Counted from the first letter of the stretch, positions 9,970 through 20,669 are shown. The stretch is DNA of 64,000 nt from Diplonema papillatum (GCA_030068145.1 JAPJBO010000338.1:62001-126000), one strand, 5' to 3'. Notes: generated from the sequence alone by a model not told the origin. A program made the numbers and translations.

Positions 9970-11764
9970 GGTGAATTTCCCTTATTATATCCCAATGGGA
10001 CAACAAATTTTGTTCCCTTATATCCCAATGGGATTACCTTGGGCAAGGCAATCCCATTGGGATATAAGGGAACAAAATTTGTGGTCATGACGATTTTTGG
10101 GGGACCCCTTTAAAAAAATTTCCCGGGGGTCAAAGTGACTATTCGGGGACGTTTGGTGCCGTTGAAACAAAAAAATTCCAATTCTGAGGCTGCGTTTACC
10201 TCCAAAATGAGGTTTCAATTTCTCAAATTTTACTGCCACTTCGGCCCTTGTGGTCATGCGGCCAGAGGAAGAGGAAGCAACCGTCGTAACAAGATTGGCA
10301 GCAGGACCAGCACCAGCAATTTCAATCCTGGAAGCAGTCAGCACATGTTTAGCACTGCCCTACTTCGCATCCGGTTGCGCTGCAGCTTCTTGCATGTTGC
10401 GTGTTTTACGTTACGGATAAATTGGCCGATTTTTTCCATCTGCATGAGCCCCGCGTGCTCGTGCACCCGTATCCTTTTTTACACTCTGCTCAACGACGCC
10501 TTTTCTTTTCGGGAGGGCAAAGAGGGAAGGGAGGGGTAATATTGCATCGTCCTGCGTAAAGTCATCTGCACCATGATCGACGGAATTCGCTCTCTAAGTA
10601 CGGAGTCAAGTCTCGTCTGTATACGCGATGCGGTTTACCGAAGCCATCGAGCGCCACGGCCAGGGATGGATACGTTTACTCGCTGATCGATGCTACGGCA
10701 GTTCCGCAAACCCACTATGCAGCCTGAGTTCAGCCCCGCGCATCTACGCTCACAAGGCAACCCATGATCACTTCGGTGTGAGGGATCAGTCCTGACCGAG
10801 CCTAATGCCTGCCGGGCGCCTGCTCCGTTGCGGTGTTTGCTTTTCTGACCAATGCGTTCCACGTCTGAAGGGTCCTTGCGTTAAGTTCGCGCCTTCTGTG
10901 GGTATACAGACTTGATCACGACTTTTGGAAACGAAGCTTACTCTTGAGATCCGGTGTGGAGGGCCATTGTTACCTGACAAAACCCACGAGGGATCAGTCC
11001 TGACCGAGCCTATTGCCTGCCGGGCGCCTGCTCCGTTGCGGTGTTTTGAAAACTTGCTAACTTTGTGCTCAGCGGTCCTACGAATCATGTTCCACGTCCT
11101 GTGATTCGTACTTTCAAACTTAATCCATGAATCATGTCCTACCTCCTGTGATTCGTGTGGACTTTTAACAACCTTGTACCTTCCTACAGCAGGACAGGTT
11201 CTGCATCTGTTCATTGGGTAACTAATTTTGTTCCCGTTCTTCCCATTGAAAGAAACCAAGGACCTAGAAGACCCACCCTTCCTGTTGATCTTGCAGCACC
11301 AACCGCCAGGGCTTGGTCTGGTCAGGCAGTCCAGGCTGGTCGGACTCTGGGTCAGCCGGACTAGACTGGGCAGGCTCCAGCCTCCAGCCTGCCAAGCTTG
11401 TCGGACTGTCTGGTCTGTCCAGGCTGTCTGGTCAGTCCGGGCTGGTCGGACTGACTGGTGGTCAGGCTGTCCAGGCTGTCTGGTTTGTCCAGGCTGGTCG
11501 GACTGTCTGGTCAGTCCAGGCTGTCTGGTCAGTCCGGGCTGGTTGGACTGACCGGTCTGGTCAGGCTGTCCAGGCTGTCTGGTCTGTCCAGGCTGGTCGG
11601 ACTGACTGGTGGCCAGGTTCTGTGGTCAACAAATTTTGTTCCCTTATATCCCAACCAACAAATTTTGTTCCCTTATATCCCAATGGGATTGCCTTGCCCA
11701 AGGCAATCCCATTGGGATATAAGGGAACAAAATTTCAAGTGTTGGGATATAAGGGAATTACACC
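9970..11764. mobile_element. Non-autonomous TIR DNA transposon, copy 1
   Basis: The left end (GGTGAATTTCCCTTATTATA) and the reverse complement of the right end (GGTGTAATTCCCTTATATCC) are inverted repeats. Subterminally each side has nested palindromes built on AAATTTTGTTCCCTTATATC around GCCTTGCCCAAGGC. TTTTTTTAAA flanks both ends exactly (9960-9969 and 11765-11774), a 10-bp target-duplication candidate though low in complexity. The interior is about 1.6 kb, near-identical to copy 2 at 27520-29252, with no transposase domain. A 75-codon minus frame (10862-10635) is unchanged in both copies but may only reflect recent copying. Duplications of 9-10 bp with long subterminal inverted repeats suggest a Mutator- or Merlin-like mover (inference). 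Confidence 0.85.
11300..11620. repeat. GGTCGGACTGTCTGGTC minisatellite inside transposon copy 1
   Basis: Alternating words such as GTCCAGGCTGGTCGGACTG and GTCTGGTCAGTCCGGG. The array is expanded here and much shorter in copy 2 (about 28940-29070), so its length has changed since the two elements separated. Confidence 0.9.
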
Positions 11765-12015
11765 TTTTTTTAAATCAGGCTATAACAGGCTATAAGCTTC
11801 ATTTTGCCTCAGTTTTCCAAATTTCGTCTCAATAGCCAATTTGCTTTTCCCGCTCTGAAGTCGAGAAGCCACCCGAACCTTCTAAAAGGGGGGGTCCGGG
11901 GGGCACCGCCCCCGGCAAACGGTACGGTTCATTCAGGTGGAAAGAGTTTGCACTTCTCAGTCCGTTTGTCGCGTTAAACATACGGCCAACGTACTGGAGG
12001 CCATTTCAAATTCAT
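11765..12015. other. Short intergenic stretch
   Basis: Includes a GGGGGGGTCCGGGGGGCACC G-rich tract near 11888 that also resembles the edge of the 21.35 kb and 19.55 kb repeats. No gene seen. Confidence 0.4.
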
Positions 12016-12362
12016 CAGATACTGTGTGCTGGTAAACCATTGGCACGAGTAGATGCAGACCGGAGATGAGATCACGGAACAAGGCACTTGTGTCAACTCG
12101 GAAAGAATCTGTCAAGAATTCCGGGCTGCTTCTGAGCCTCGACTCTCTCACTCGGCTCAGCACCCGCGGCAGCCCCTAACTTCTGCCAGCCAGCCCACCA
12201 TGCCCAGCGGCGATCCACCGATGGCCAGCCCCTGACCGCGAGCCCAGCCCCTGACCGCCAGCCAGCTTCCTCGCACAGCTGGCCTAACCCACGCCACCGG
12301 ACCCCCACGACCTTTTTCATCGAACGTCGTTTTTTGCACTTTTATTTTATTTTTTGAGCCGC
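12016..12362. repeat. Dispersed repeat, partner at 22244-22535
   Basis: Both copies start near CAGATACTG(T/C)G and run through CTGAGCCTCGACTCTCTCAC, AACTTCTGCCAGCCAGCC and CGACGTTTTTCATCGAACGT-like words to a TTTTGAGCC end. A local CAGCCCCTGACCGCCAGC repeat differs in copy number between them. No long ORF is shared, so this is probably a non-coding mobile repeat. Confidence 0.8.
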
Positions 12363-12479
12363 CCGGATTTCCAAATTCCGTCAGCTGACGGAATTTGGAA
12401 TGGGAAGCTAATGAATTAGGGTAGAAAGTTTTTTTTTTCTGCCCATGTTATTTTGACACCCAAATTTTCCGCGCGCGCG

Positions 12480-12600
12480 CGCAAAAATAAAACTTTTCTG
12501 GTGTGATCCACCCTGGAGTTTTTCCGGGTTTGTGCCGGGTTTGTACCGGGGGGGGGGGTCCGGGTTTTTTATTTTTCTCTCCCCAGCACCCGCTAGCACC
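12480..12600. repeat. CCGGGTTTGTGCCGGG repeat, first of two
   Basis: TTTTTCCGGGTTTGTGCCGG recurs at 14047-14095. Both lie beside a hexamer-rich stretch, and here a (GC)n run (12468-12482) and a G homopolymer are present. No gene. Confidence 0.7.
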
Positions 12601-13252
12601 CTTGGTCGTGGAGATTTCAGGCTTCGCGGTGGACTTTGCCACGTTTCATGATCGTCTGGTGCTCGTGGGGGTTTGTCCCGCACTTTGCGGTCCCTCGCCC
12701 TTCTGTCATAATCAGCCTACGGGCTTCGGTATCGTGTATATTTTGTCGGTTTGAGGCCCCTTCCGTAGCTTGGAAAACGGAAAGAGAAGCAAGCATCTCC
12801 ATCGATTCAGAACGAGGGACAGAAGTTCCCACGCTCAACCCGCTCGGCTGTGCCATCTAAACAGAAGTCGGCAACAAGCGGTTCGGACGGGCGGGTTCCC
12901 CGCCCATCAAGTACAACCGGTTTTCCCTCTCGCCTAGAAGGTGCTGTCGGATGGCTAAAGATGGCCTGAGCAGACTGCTACCTTTGGTTCCGCATCCTTT
13001 CAAACTGTGGCTGACCAAGCCGCTGTTTGAGCTCTGCAGGGGTTTCGATGCACTCCAAAATGCGGGTACCAACAGCCCCGGCAGCTGGGAGGAATGGCTA
13101 CCGAGCATGGGTGCGTGGCGTTCGTGGACGCGCAACTGCATGCAAACAAGCGTCACGCAATTAGCAGAGGCAGGTCACCACTCGTTCTGCAGTGGAGTTA
13201 GCATTAGCTCAATGTGTCGGGAGCAGTAGTTGTCGACTGAAAAGTACCGCGG
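12601..13252. other. Stretch without a supported gene
   Basis: Several short ORFs on both strands but no domain, no good exon boundaries and no repeat that I can pair elsewhere in the window. Confidence 0.4.
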
Positions 13253-13642
13253 ATGCAGAACATCGATGCAGACGATGATGCCGCAAATGCAGCTTTCTGC
13301 GAGCAGGCAAGATGGCAAGCGAGAGAGCGTGCCGTACCCCAGGCAGGTCGCTCGAAAACGGCGACCCGAAATGGAAAATTCACCCCCAGGAACAATACCC
13401 AGCGGACTGGAAGCGCAGGCAGGCCCGGATGGAAGCATGAGGTGAAGCAGATGGGACAGAGGAGCGGAAAAACGGGGCCGCACCAGTGGCAGACCCGGAC
13501 GTTGGGGTTAAACAATCGAAGAAGAAGTGTAAAGACGAGGAAACACCGACTCGGGCACACCGGCCGAGAACAGCCAATCATGGAACCCAGGGCACAATGG
13601 AGGCTACGGCGCGGTGGTGAAGTAACGAAGCTCGCTCGCTAG
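13253..13642 (+). pseudogene. Basic-tail family member 2, probably decayed
   Basis: The plus ORF from ATG 13253 contains RERAVPQAGRSK...RNGKF...WKHEVKQ, which follows the member at 31422-31742 (SAVPQAGLRK...LNGSF...WKHEVKQ) in the same order and spacing. Beyond WKHEVKQ the match to the family tail (GRPGR) drops into other frames with stops, and a segment like YPADWKRRQAR sits in yet another frame, so several small indels have occurred. The function is unknown and no catalytic motif is visible. Confidence 0.5.
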
Positions 13643-14315
13643 CATCCGGCAAGAGCCAGCATGACACATGAATTTGGAATTGATGCTTCATTTGGAAACA
13701 GCGAGGGCAGAGGGTTAATCTGCTTGTACTAGGCTCCTCGGTTCCCGTAGTATCGGGGGAGTTTGAGGCAATTGCTGGCTGGTGGTCGGTTGTAGTCCGT
13801 TGCGTCAAGCACAACCGGGCTTGCCCTCTAGAGGCTTTGGAAAATAGTGGTTCCTGTCTGTCAGAGATGTGCATTCAGCGCTGCAATGGCAAAGCATTCC
13901 AGGTACCTTCTGCGGTGGACCTACATATTAATTGGTGTTGGTTTTTACTCGACAGGACCCTGGTGCCGTCGGTTTAGCTTGATTGCAGCGATCACCTGCC
14001 ATATAACCTGAAGGGGTAGTGCAAAATAAAAAATCGGACCCCCCTTGAGTTTTTCCGGGTTTGTGCCGGGTTTGTGCCGGGTTTGCACCGGGCATATGGA
14101 TCACACCATTTTCGAGAAAAAAAAAACTTTTCTCGGCTGGGAAAACACAATGCCCCCGGAGGGGAGAAACGAAGATCTGGGTCCTCATGAGGACCAGGGG
14201 GAGACCGACAAATCCAGAACACCGAATTTCCGCGTTTAGAGGCAGGGTTTAACGAACACTGAGTAATTCTTTGGGAAACTTACAAATATATGCGCGATAA
14301 ACTGCCGAAGAAACT

Positions 14316-14475
14316 GTGCGCATACAAAACGTATGCGCGAAAAGCTGTTTTTTTTACAAATATATGCGCGAAAAAACTAAATTTGACAAATATATGCGCG
14401 GTGCATATGTTTGTCAGTTTTAGTTTTTTCGCGCATATATCTGTAAAAAACAGTTTTTTTGCGCATATGCCACAA
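14316..14475. repeat. Imperfect palindrome with arms of about 75 bp
   Basis: ACAAATATATGCGCG motifs, AAAAAACTAAA and CTGTTTTTTTTACA on the left recur as reverse complements on the right (TTAGTTTTTTCGCGCATATA, GTAAAAAACAG). The centre is near GCGCGGTGCATATG. The transcript would fold into one long hairpin. It may be a small foldback element. Confidence 0.8.
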
Positions 14476-15486
14476 TTCTTGTTGGGAGACCCTTTCAAAA
14501 GAATTTCCCCCCAAAGTGCCTATTTCGAGTGTTTAGCCTCAAAGCCATCAAAAGTGAATTCAGACGGGTTTTTGACGCCAAACACAGCATCGCGAGAATA
14601 CCGTATGCGGGTTTAATACGAAACGTGTAAATGTTTCTTAGCTACTTTTTTGGCCAAAGTGTTTCTTAATTAACACGTTTCGTACTAAAAACATGGGGGG
14701 CTGACGTACTTAGTGAAATTTGGAAACTGTTGAAACCCCATGATGATCCCCCATTTTTGTTCCCGAAAATCTTCGGTTTTATCGAGCCTTTGAGCAGGAA
14801 AAACGTATCGCGGTCAGAGTATTAGCGACTAGAGCGTTCTGGCACTTGTGCATGAAGACGACAGGCGTGGGCGGGCTCTGGGATGCAGTCTGTGAACTGC
14901 AGCGCCGCAAACAAGGAATGGTTACCGCAGCTCCAATCGTCTTGTTGACATCCTCGAGCGTCCGTCTCTATGAACCAAGAGTCGGTGTCGGCGGAAAAGA
15001 CCGTTGCAAGGTGGCTGACTATCTTGCTTCCGCAAAAGTCAGAAAGCGAGCAAGATACAACGCATCTTCGGAGCGATCGGTCAGTTGTTACAAGCATCCA
15101 GTGCCAACCACGAGTTCCGGACACGGTAGTGTTCACGAAGGTGTTCCTTTGGCGGGCACGCGTCAGTGATGACAGGGTAAGCGGGTCGTATGGAAGGGCA
15201 GCGCAAGCAAAGGCGGAGTTGCCCTTCCATCACCAGGTGATTGCCATCCAGCTTCTTCTCGTGCTCGCCAGCCCCAAGACTAGCATGAACCGCATCCACC
15301 TCCACAGCAACGCATTCATCGTTTGCCAGTTCTTCAAGCTCTTGGGCAAAAACAGCGAAGTCAGAACGTTGATGTAATCTGCGCATTCACTCAGTACGAG
15401 ACATTCGTTGAAGTTGAAGGAGTTCGGCGAGAACGTTGTCCCCGCAACCGGTGACCTGGGGCAGTGTTGGCGGTGGCTCTCGGAGC

Positions 15487-15562
15487 TCCTGCTGGCTCTT
15501 TCCAGCTCCCGGCTCTTGGAGCCAGCTCGGGAGCTGGAAAGAGCCAGCAGGAGCCAGCAGGG
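15487..15562. repeat. Perfect 24-bp inverted repeat (hairpin)
   Basis: The arm 15487-15510 begins TCCTGCTGGCTCTTTCCAGC; 15539-15562 is its exact reverse complement, with an 18-base loop. A weaker relative of the same GAGCTGG/CCAGCTC words lies at about 15712-15780. Confidence 0.95.
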
Positions 15563-15784
15563 CACAATAAAAAGCCATCTCAAAATTCCGGGCGAGTTTC
15601 GTGGTGACCGGGTTGAGTGACGCGAATTTACTGGAAGAGAAACTTTCCGATCCAACAGGAGATGAAGCCGACCAAGGTTTCGTTGAAGACAGCCCCCAGG
15701 CAGTGTTGGCGGTGGCTCCCAGCTCTTGGGAGCTGGTTCTTCTGGCTCTTTGGGAGCTGGGAAGAGCCAGCGGGAGCTGGGTTT

Positions 15785-16490
15785 CTGGTGACAATTTTGC
15801 TCGTGCGTGCAGCAGACCTTTTCTGACGATTTTTAGCTCGCGATAAGCTCCGATGAAGAGAACCGTGAAGAATGGACCCGGGGACCAAGAAGTATGTGCG
15901 TGGTTCCGCGGGTCTTTACAAGATGCAGGGCACCGGACATGGAAACCACCAGGTTTGTGACGGGAAGGACGGGAATCGATCCCCTGGGCGGTGCCGTTTT
16001 TTTCGCTGTCCACGGAGCAGACCTTTTTCAACGACTTTTTGCTCGCGATCAGCTCCGATGAAGAGAACCGCGAAAATTAGACATGGGGATCAGAAAGTAC
16101 GTGCGTGGTTCGCGGGTCTTTATGATATGCTGTGCACCGGGCGTGGAAACCACCAGGTGTGTGTTGAGAAGGGCGGGAATCGATCCCCTGAATGGTGGCA
16201 TTTTCCTGCTGGTCCACGTAGCAGATCTTTTTCGACGAATTTACGCTCGCAATCAGCTCCGATGAAGAGATCCGTGAAAATTAGACCCGGGGATTACAAA
16301 TATGTGCGTGGTTTGTGGGTCTTTGTAAGAGACAGGGCCCCGGCGCGGAAACCACCGGGTGTGCATCGAGAAGAAAGGGAATCAATCCCCCGAGTGGTGT
16401 CATTTTTTTTGCTGGTCCACGCAGCAGACCTTTTTCGGCGTTTTTTTGCTCGTGATCAGCTCCGATGAAGAGATCCGCAAAAAAATTAGT
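15785..16490. repeat. 204-bp tandem satellite, about 3.5 units
   Basis: The landmark AGCTCCGATGAAGAGA recurs at about 15846, 16051, 16255 and 16458, spacing 203-205 bp. Each unit also holds GGAAACCACC and GGGAATC(G/A)ATCCCC. An isolated partial unit lies at 49025-49125. Confidence 0.95.
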
Positions 16491-17108
16491 ATGGCGCTTC
16501 CGTTTGTTTGTGCGCACTAGCGGCTTTTCACCTGATTTGGTGAGTTGCTTTTAGTACGCTGCCAACTACTAATTTTTAGTACCAACAATGCATTGTTAAC
16601 ACAAAAAATAGACCCGGATATCCAAGAAAATGTGCAAAGGTTTTCTCGCGTTTTGGGGGAATTGTCAAATCTGCTTCGCATGGGTAAAGGGCTGACACGG
16701 GCGAAGAAATCGGTGCATATTTCTTTTTTGACGGGTCCAAATTTTCTGTCAATTTTCCTGCGTCCTTTTTTTACTGTCGAGCCCCAGTTTACTCCAAGTA
16801 CAAAACCCCTCAAAACCCCTATGGAAGTGCAGTGTTTAATACGAAACGTGTTAATGTTTCATAGCTTCAGGTCCGGGGCGTTTCTTAATTAACACGTTTC
16901 GTATTAAACCCGTTTCGTACTAAAAACGTTTCATATTAAACCCGCATACGGTATAGGGTCCACGATGAGTGTACTATACAAAATGACATACACTCACACA
17001 TTTGTAAAAATGCCATGAAGTTCGTAGCCTAATGTAGGGCCCACAAAATGACTATTTCGGGTGTATGATGCCAAAAACAACAAGAGGTTCCACAACGGAT
17101 GTACCATG

Positions 17109-17311
17109 CAGGGTCAAAACCTTGTGTCTTTTTGGAAATGGCCAAATTTTTCCTTCCGGAAAAAAATTGGGGTTTCTGAATTTCAAAATTGTGGAACAAA
17201 CTCTGCAGTAATTTTTGAGGAAGTTGAGCTAAAGTTTTTTTTCCAAATTTTTTTTTTGGGGGCCATCGGCCCCGCGGGAGCGTTTTAAAAAGACACAAGG
17301 TTTTGACCCTG
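17109..17311. mobile_element. MITE-like 203-bp element
   Basis: The ends are the inverted repeats CAGGGTCAAAACCTTGTGTC and its complement, about 25 bp including the following T run. There is no ORF inside. No convincing target duplication is seen, so the family is not assigned. Confidence 0.75.
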
Positions 17312-17329
17312 TATACACAACATCATATG

Positions 17330-17356
17330 CCAGGTTGCGCCGGAGGCGCAACCTGG
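17330..17356. other. 12-bp perfect hairpin
   Basis: CCAGGTTGCGCC, loop GGA, then GGCGCAACCTGG, lying 18 bp beyond the MITE. It is not followed by a T run. It may be another element end; there is no gene for it to terminate. Confidence 0.8.
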
Positions 17357-17666
17357 ACACACAAAAAGCGCCAGATCAACGGGTCATGGCGTCGTGCGCG
17401 CTTCGAACTGAAAGCGAAGCCACGCAAAGCTCCCGGTGAGTGCGGGGTCGTACAACTGTGCGATTTGCCTACTGTTCGCGAAGTAACCCCCCATTGCAGA
17501 TAGAACCAAGCTAGAGTGAAGTGAAGGCGCCATTCCCGCAGGTTCCGGACAACTCACTGCTGCTGTACACGCCAGCTCTTGCTCTTCGTTCCGACACCCT
17601 TGGCCGTCCTCATATGATTAACAAGAAATCGAGCAGGAGGGGCTGGCAGTGGGTTGGTGGTGTAAA

Positions 17667-18291
17667 ATGCCGGTTCCAGACGACGAGTTTCTTCTTCTGC
17701 TGCAGGAGGCGTCATGCAAGGCGGAGCAGATTGCAGCCATTTTGAGCCTTCCTGTGCGTTGTGATCTTTAAATGTGCCCTGCGAAAGGTCCCGAGACCGC
17801 ATACAAGGTGCCAACCTGACATGACCAGGATTTAGACCCAAAACCCCGGAAAAAAGTCGAGGGTGCCCGGTCGGTAAGGGGTTAAACTGCTTTTTTGTAG
17901 CAAGAGAACGTATTTGTAGTGCGCGAAAAAACTGTTTTTCTTAAGTTCTCTTATCGAGTGATCCTGCTACCGGAAGCAGCAGAAGACGAGCAACATCAGA
18001 GACCGCAACATCAACAACGAAACCAGCGGCGAGGGTCAAAAAGACGACACCGACGCGAGCGAAGAAGCGGCGAAGAACTCTGCGTCGAAGCCGACAACAA
18101 AACGGCGTAGAGGAGCGCTCATCGAAGCGCGGCCATCGCCCAAGCGCCGTGAAGAAGCAGAGATCGACGCGCAACCGATGAACCTGAACGAGCAGTCGAA
18201 GGAGAAGCGAGGCACCAAACGCGCGCCTGAGTGCGACGATCAAGACGACCTAAAGAGGCGAAAGCATGACACACCACGTGCAAAGAGATAA
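17667..18291 (+). CDS. Two-exon lysine/arginine-rich protein, KHDT-tail family member 2
   Basis: Exon 1 runs from ATG 17667 to 17753 (29 codons, MPVPDDEFLLLLQEASCK...), with donor CCT/GTGCGT. The intron ends near AAG/CAG or CAG/CAG at 17976-17980, and phase 0 fits on both sides. Exon 2 (about 17977-18291, roughly 104 residues) is charged and low in complexity, with bipartite Lys/Arg clusters, and ends KRRKHDTPRAKR then TAA. The tail matches the 8496-9350 gene and two further fragments. Composition suggests a nuclear or nucleic-acid-binding protein (inference). No known domain. Confidence 0.5.
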
Positions 18292-19107
18292 CTAGGTCTC
18301 TGGAACGGCTTATTGGCAACTTCCAAAGCACAAGGCCCCAACAGCATGACGTTTAGGGGACGCGCATCCTCTAAGTCTGCGAGTCGCCTAGAAGTCGCCA
18401 AGCCCACATTGTTCATCGTCCAGGAATTTGGAACTTTGTCGTAGGCTACCTCGAAGGACGCTGAAACGCGACTTTTGCGGTTGGCGTAACTTACTGGCTA
18501 CAGTACTGTAAGATCCACAGGCCATCGTCCCTAGGTTCGTGTGTGCGTGCCTGCTGGTAGGACATTTGGTGACTTGACCGCGCAGAAGGCGCAGAAAAGT
18601 GAGACTCTGGTGTTTCATCTCGCAAAGGCCCCAGAACGTTGCCAAGCTGACCTGCACACAGTAACAATCCGTTGTCGCAAGCAACTACAGCACCACAAAG
18701 CACATCCTGGAATGGGCGACCAGTGCGCGGTCGAAAGGCCCAGAAGGAACCCGACATACTTGCTGAGATGTGAGCCATGTTGATTTGTCAGCTGCTTTTG
18801 TTTGCCTGTAGCAGATTTCTGGGAAGAGTGATTGCACAGGTGCAGATGCCAGTTTCCTTCATAGGCCAATCTCTCCGACAACACAAACCTGTTGTAGCGA
18901 ACTTTAACTCTAAAAAAATGCATGCACAATGAAAGTTAGAAAGAAATCCTTGTATGAAAGTCATAAAAAAAGTTGCGTTTCCCGGGTCCGGGGTCCCGAG
19001 CTACATACAACCCTGCACCTTTCCTGTTAATAAGTTTTTTCCAAAAGTTTGTTTTTTCCTGAGGTTTTGTTTGGAAGATTTTGCGCGCGCGCGAACATGG
19101 GCACAAA
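18292..19107. other. Stretch without a supported gene
   Basis: Overlapping short minus ORFs at 18388-18929 show no domain, and their boundaries do not fit splice sites. I see nothing I can support. Confidence 0.4.
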
Positions 19108-19285
19108 ACCGTACACCGCGAGAGTAGGAGAAAGTAGAAAGGGAAACTAGAGTTTTCGTTGACCGCACTACCCTGAGCCCAAATCCTGGACGTGGTTTCA
19201 GGTGGCAAATTTGGCAAATGATCATGATCAGAAAGTCCTACTTGGGCGGTTCAGTTTCCTCACACATTGCATGTGGCTAAAAAAA
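19108..19285. repeat. Dispersed repeat, partner at 26502-26700
   Basis: Shares AACTAGAGTTTTCGTTGACC, ACCCTGAGCCCAAATCCTGG and AGAAAGTCCTACTTGGGC in the same order with the 26.5 kb copy, both ending near GTGGCTAAAAA. Non-coding. Confidence 0.85.
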
Positions 19286-19339
19286 AAAGTACGTGCGCTC
19301 GGCTAAGGCCGGCGCGTGGCGAGACTGGAGGCAGCAGTT

Positions 19340-19510
19340 AAAGTTCGGGGAACAGTAAAGTTCGGGCGAAGCTAAGTTCGGGCAATGCTGGTGAAGCTAA
19401 GTTCGAGTGATGCTTAGTTCGGGCGTTGCTAAGCGCTCAGGCTGCGCTGGTACTAAAAAACAGTTCGGGCACGAAGCGAAGTTCGGCCAGGGTGTAAAGT
19501 CCGGGTGAAG
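19340..19510. repeat. AAGTTCGGGCGAAGC minisatellite, forward orientation
   Basis: Degenerate 17-bp units ending at a CCCGGGGGGACACCCC word, followed by the 30-bp array. The same two repeat types occur together again at 21139-21640. Confidence 0.85.
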
Positions 19511-19601
19511 CCAAGGTCGGTGCTCGTACCCGGGGGGACACCCCCCCCGGACCCCCCCCGACCCACCGAGTGCGGGAAAAGTTTGGCGCTGGTACCCGGG
19601 T

Positions 19602-19926
19602 GGATTCCCAATACATCACTCATTCGCATCTTTTTTCCCAATACATCACTCATTCGCAACTTCTTTCCCAATACATCACACACGGTCAACTTCTTTCCCA
19701 ATACATCACTCATTTACAACTTCTTTCCCGAAACATCACTCACCTGCAACTTCTTTCCCAATACATCACTCATTTAAACTTTTTCCCCGATACATCACTC
19801 ATTTGCAACTTCTTTCCCGATACATCACTCATTTACAACTTCTTTCCCGATACATCACTCATTTGCAACTTCTTTCCCGATACATCACTCATTTGCAACT
19901 TCTTTCCCAGTTCGTCACTAATTTGC
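19602..19926. repeat. 30-bp tandem array, about 11 units
   Basis: Units of AACTTCTTTCCCAATACATC plus ACTCATTTGC, contiguous and with few mismatches. The same unit in reverse complement forms the array at 21139-21322, so the two arrays are inverted around a 1.2 kb centre that contains the U6-like gene. Confidence 0.95.
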
Positions 19927-20232
19927 ATTTGGTAGTGATTGCAACACAAATTGTATTCGGTTCTTGTCTCGAGTTCAATCCTCATTGCCACCATCGTCAT
20001 GCTGTCTCTCTCAAGCTGTCGAGTCGACTTAGCTGCAAGTAAGCCACTGCAAGGAATCAAGAAGAGCGAATGAAATGCGTCTTGTAGTGCAAACAAAGCC
20101 AGGCGGCCAATGAAGGGGATCTTTGCTGAAACGGCACAAGAGAGAAAAAGAAACGAGAACTCAGAATGCCCAGTGTGGCTCCTGCGCCAGCCGCGCCAGA
20201 AAACCCTGTTTTCTGGCGCGTTTGGCGCGATT

Positions 20233-20310
20233 GGCGCGCCCTTAGTGTTTTCACCAGGAATTGACAACTTTTTCTGGCGCGCCCTTAGTGTTTTCACCAG
20301 GAATTGACAA
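20233..20310. repeat. 43-bp tandem duplication
   Basis: GGCGCGCCCTTAGTGTTTTC then ACCAGGAATTGACAA occurs at 20233-20267 and again at 20276-20310, inside a GGCGCG-rich patch. Confidence 0.9.
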
Positions 20311-20589
20311 ATTTTTCATGTTCATTCGTCCATTTTCTCGGCGATCCCGGCGTGCCTTCCGACAAAATTGTTGTTCGATGAGAAGATCGATGACGAAATC
20401 TTCCAGAGAACCTGTTCGCAGAGGGTGTCAACCTATTCTGGTGCCTTCCCACACCCCTGTCCTTCCAGAGCCACTGAAAAACAAGCTTTTCACAGGGGAT
20501 CGATCCCTGCAAGCAGCCTTTTTGGACCGGTTTGGACGTGTTCGCCATGGTAATCCATGGTACCCTGCGGCAATGCAAGGCCGACGAAC

Positions 20590-20669
20590 CACAGGGATCC
20601 ACTTACGGCAGGGACCATGCTAATCTTCTCTGTATCGATCTAATTTAGCGGGTGTCCCATTTCTGGTAC
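20590..20669 (-). ncRNA. U6: U6 spliceosomal snRNA-like gene
   Basis: Read on the minus strand, the order of parts is that of U6: a 5' stem-loop with a GAAA tetraloop (GTACCA-GAAA-TGGGAC, 20669-20654), an A/T-rich linker (CTAAATTAGATCG), the ACAGAGA box (20633-20627), AGATTAGCATGG with the catalytic AGC triad (20626-20615), then an internal stem-loop closing GGTCC/GGATCC with an unpaired U at the expected bulge. U6 pairs with U4 and U2 and forms the spliceosome catalytic core. No T run follows within about 40 bases and the usual 3' tail is absent, so this may be a 3'-lacking or dispersed pseudogene copy. Confidence 0.75.

Larger units (their letters stand above)
14598..16954. mobile_element. 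TIR element with ATACCGTATGCGGGTTTAAT ends
   Basis: The left end reads ATACCGTATGCGGGTTTAAT then ACGAAACG; the right end is its reverse complement with one change. Just inside each end is a second inverted word, AATACGAAACGTGT(T/A)AATG facing TTAATTAACACGTTTCGTA. No unambiguous target duplication is visible. The 2.36 kb interior carries a strong hairpin (15487-15562) and a 204-bp satellite (15785-16490) but no recognisable transposase, so it would depend on an enzyme from elsewhere. Confidence 0.7.

Noticed and set aside
10635-10862. 75-codon ORF conserved between transposon copies as a gene
   Set aside because: The two elements are near-identical throughout, so conservation of this frame is not evidence for selection; it starts with GTG, not ATG.
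15960-16400. B-box-like GGGAATCGATCCCC in the 204-bp satellite as tRNA genes
   Set aside because: No A box or cloverleaf at the right distance on either strand.
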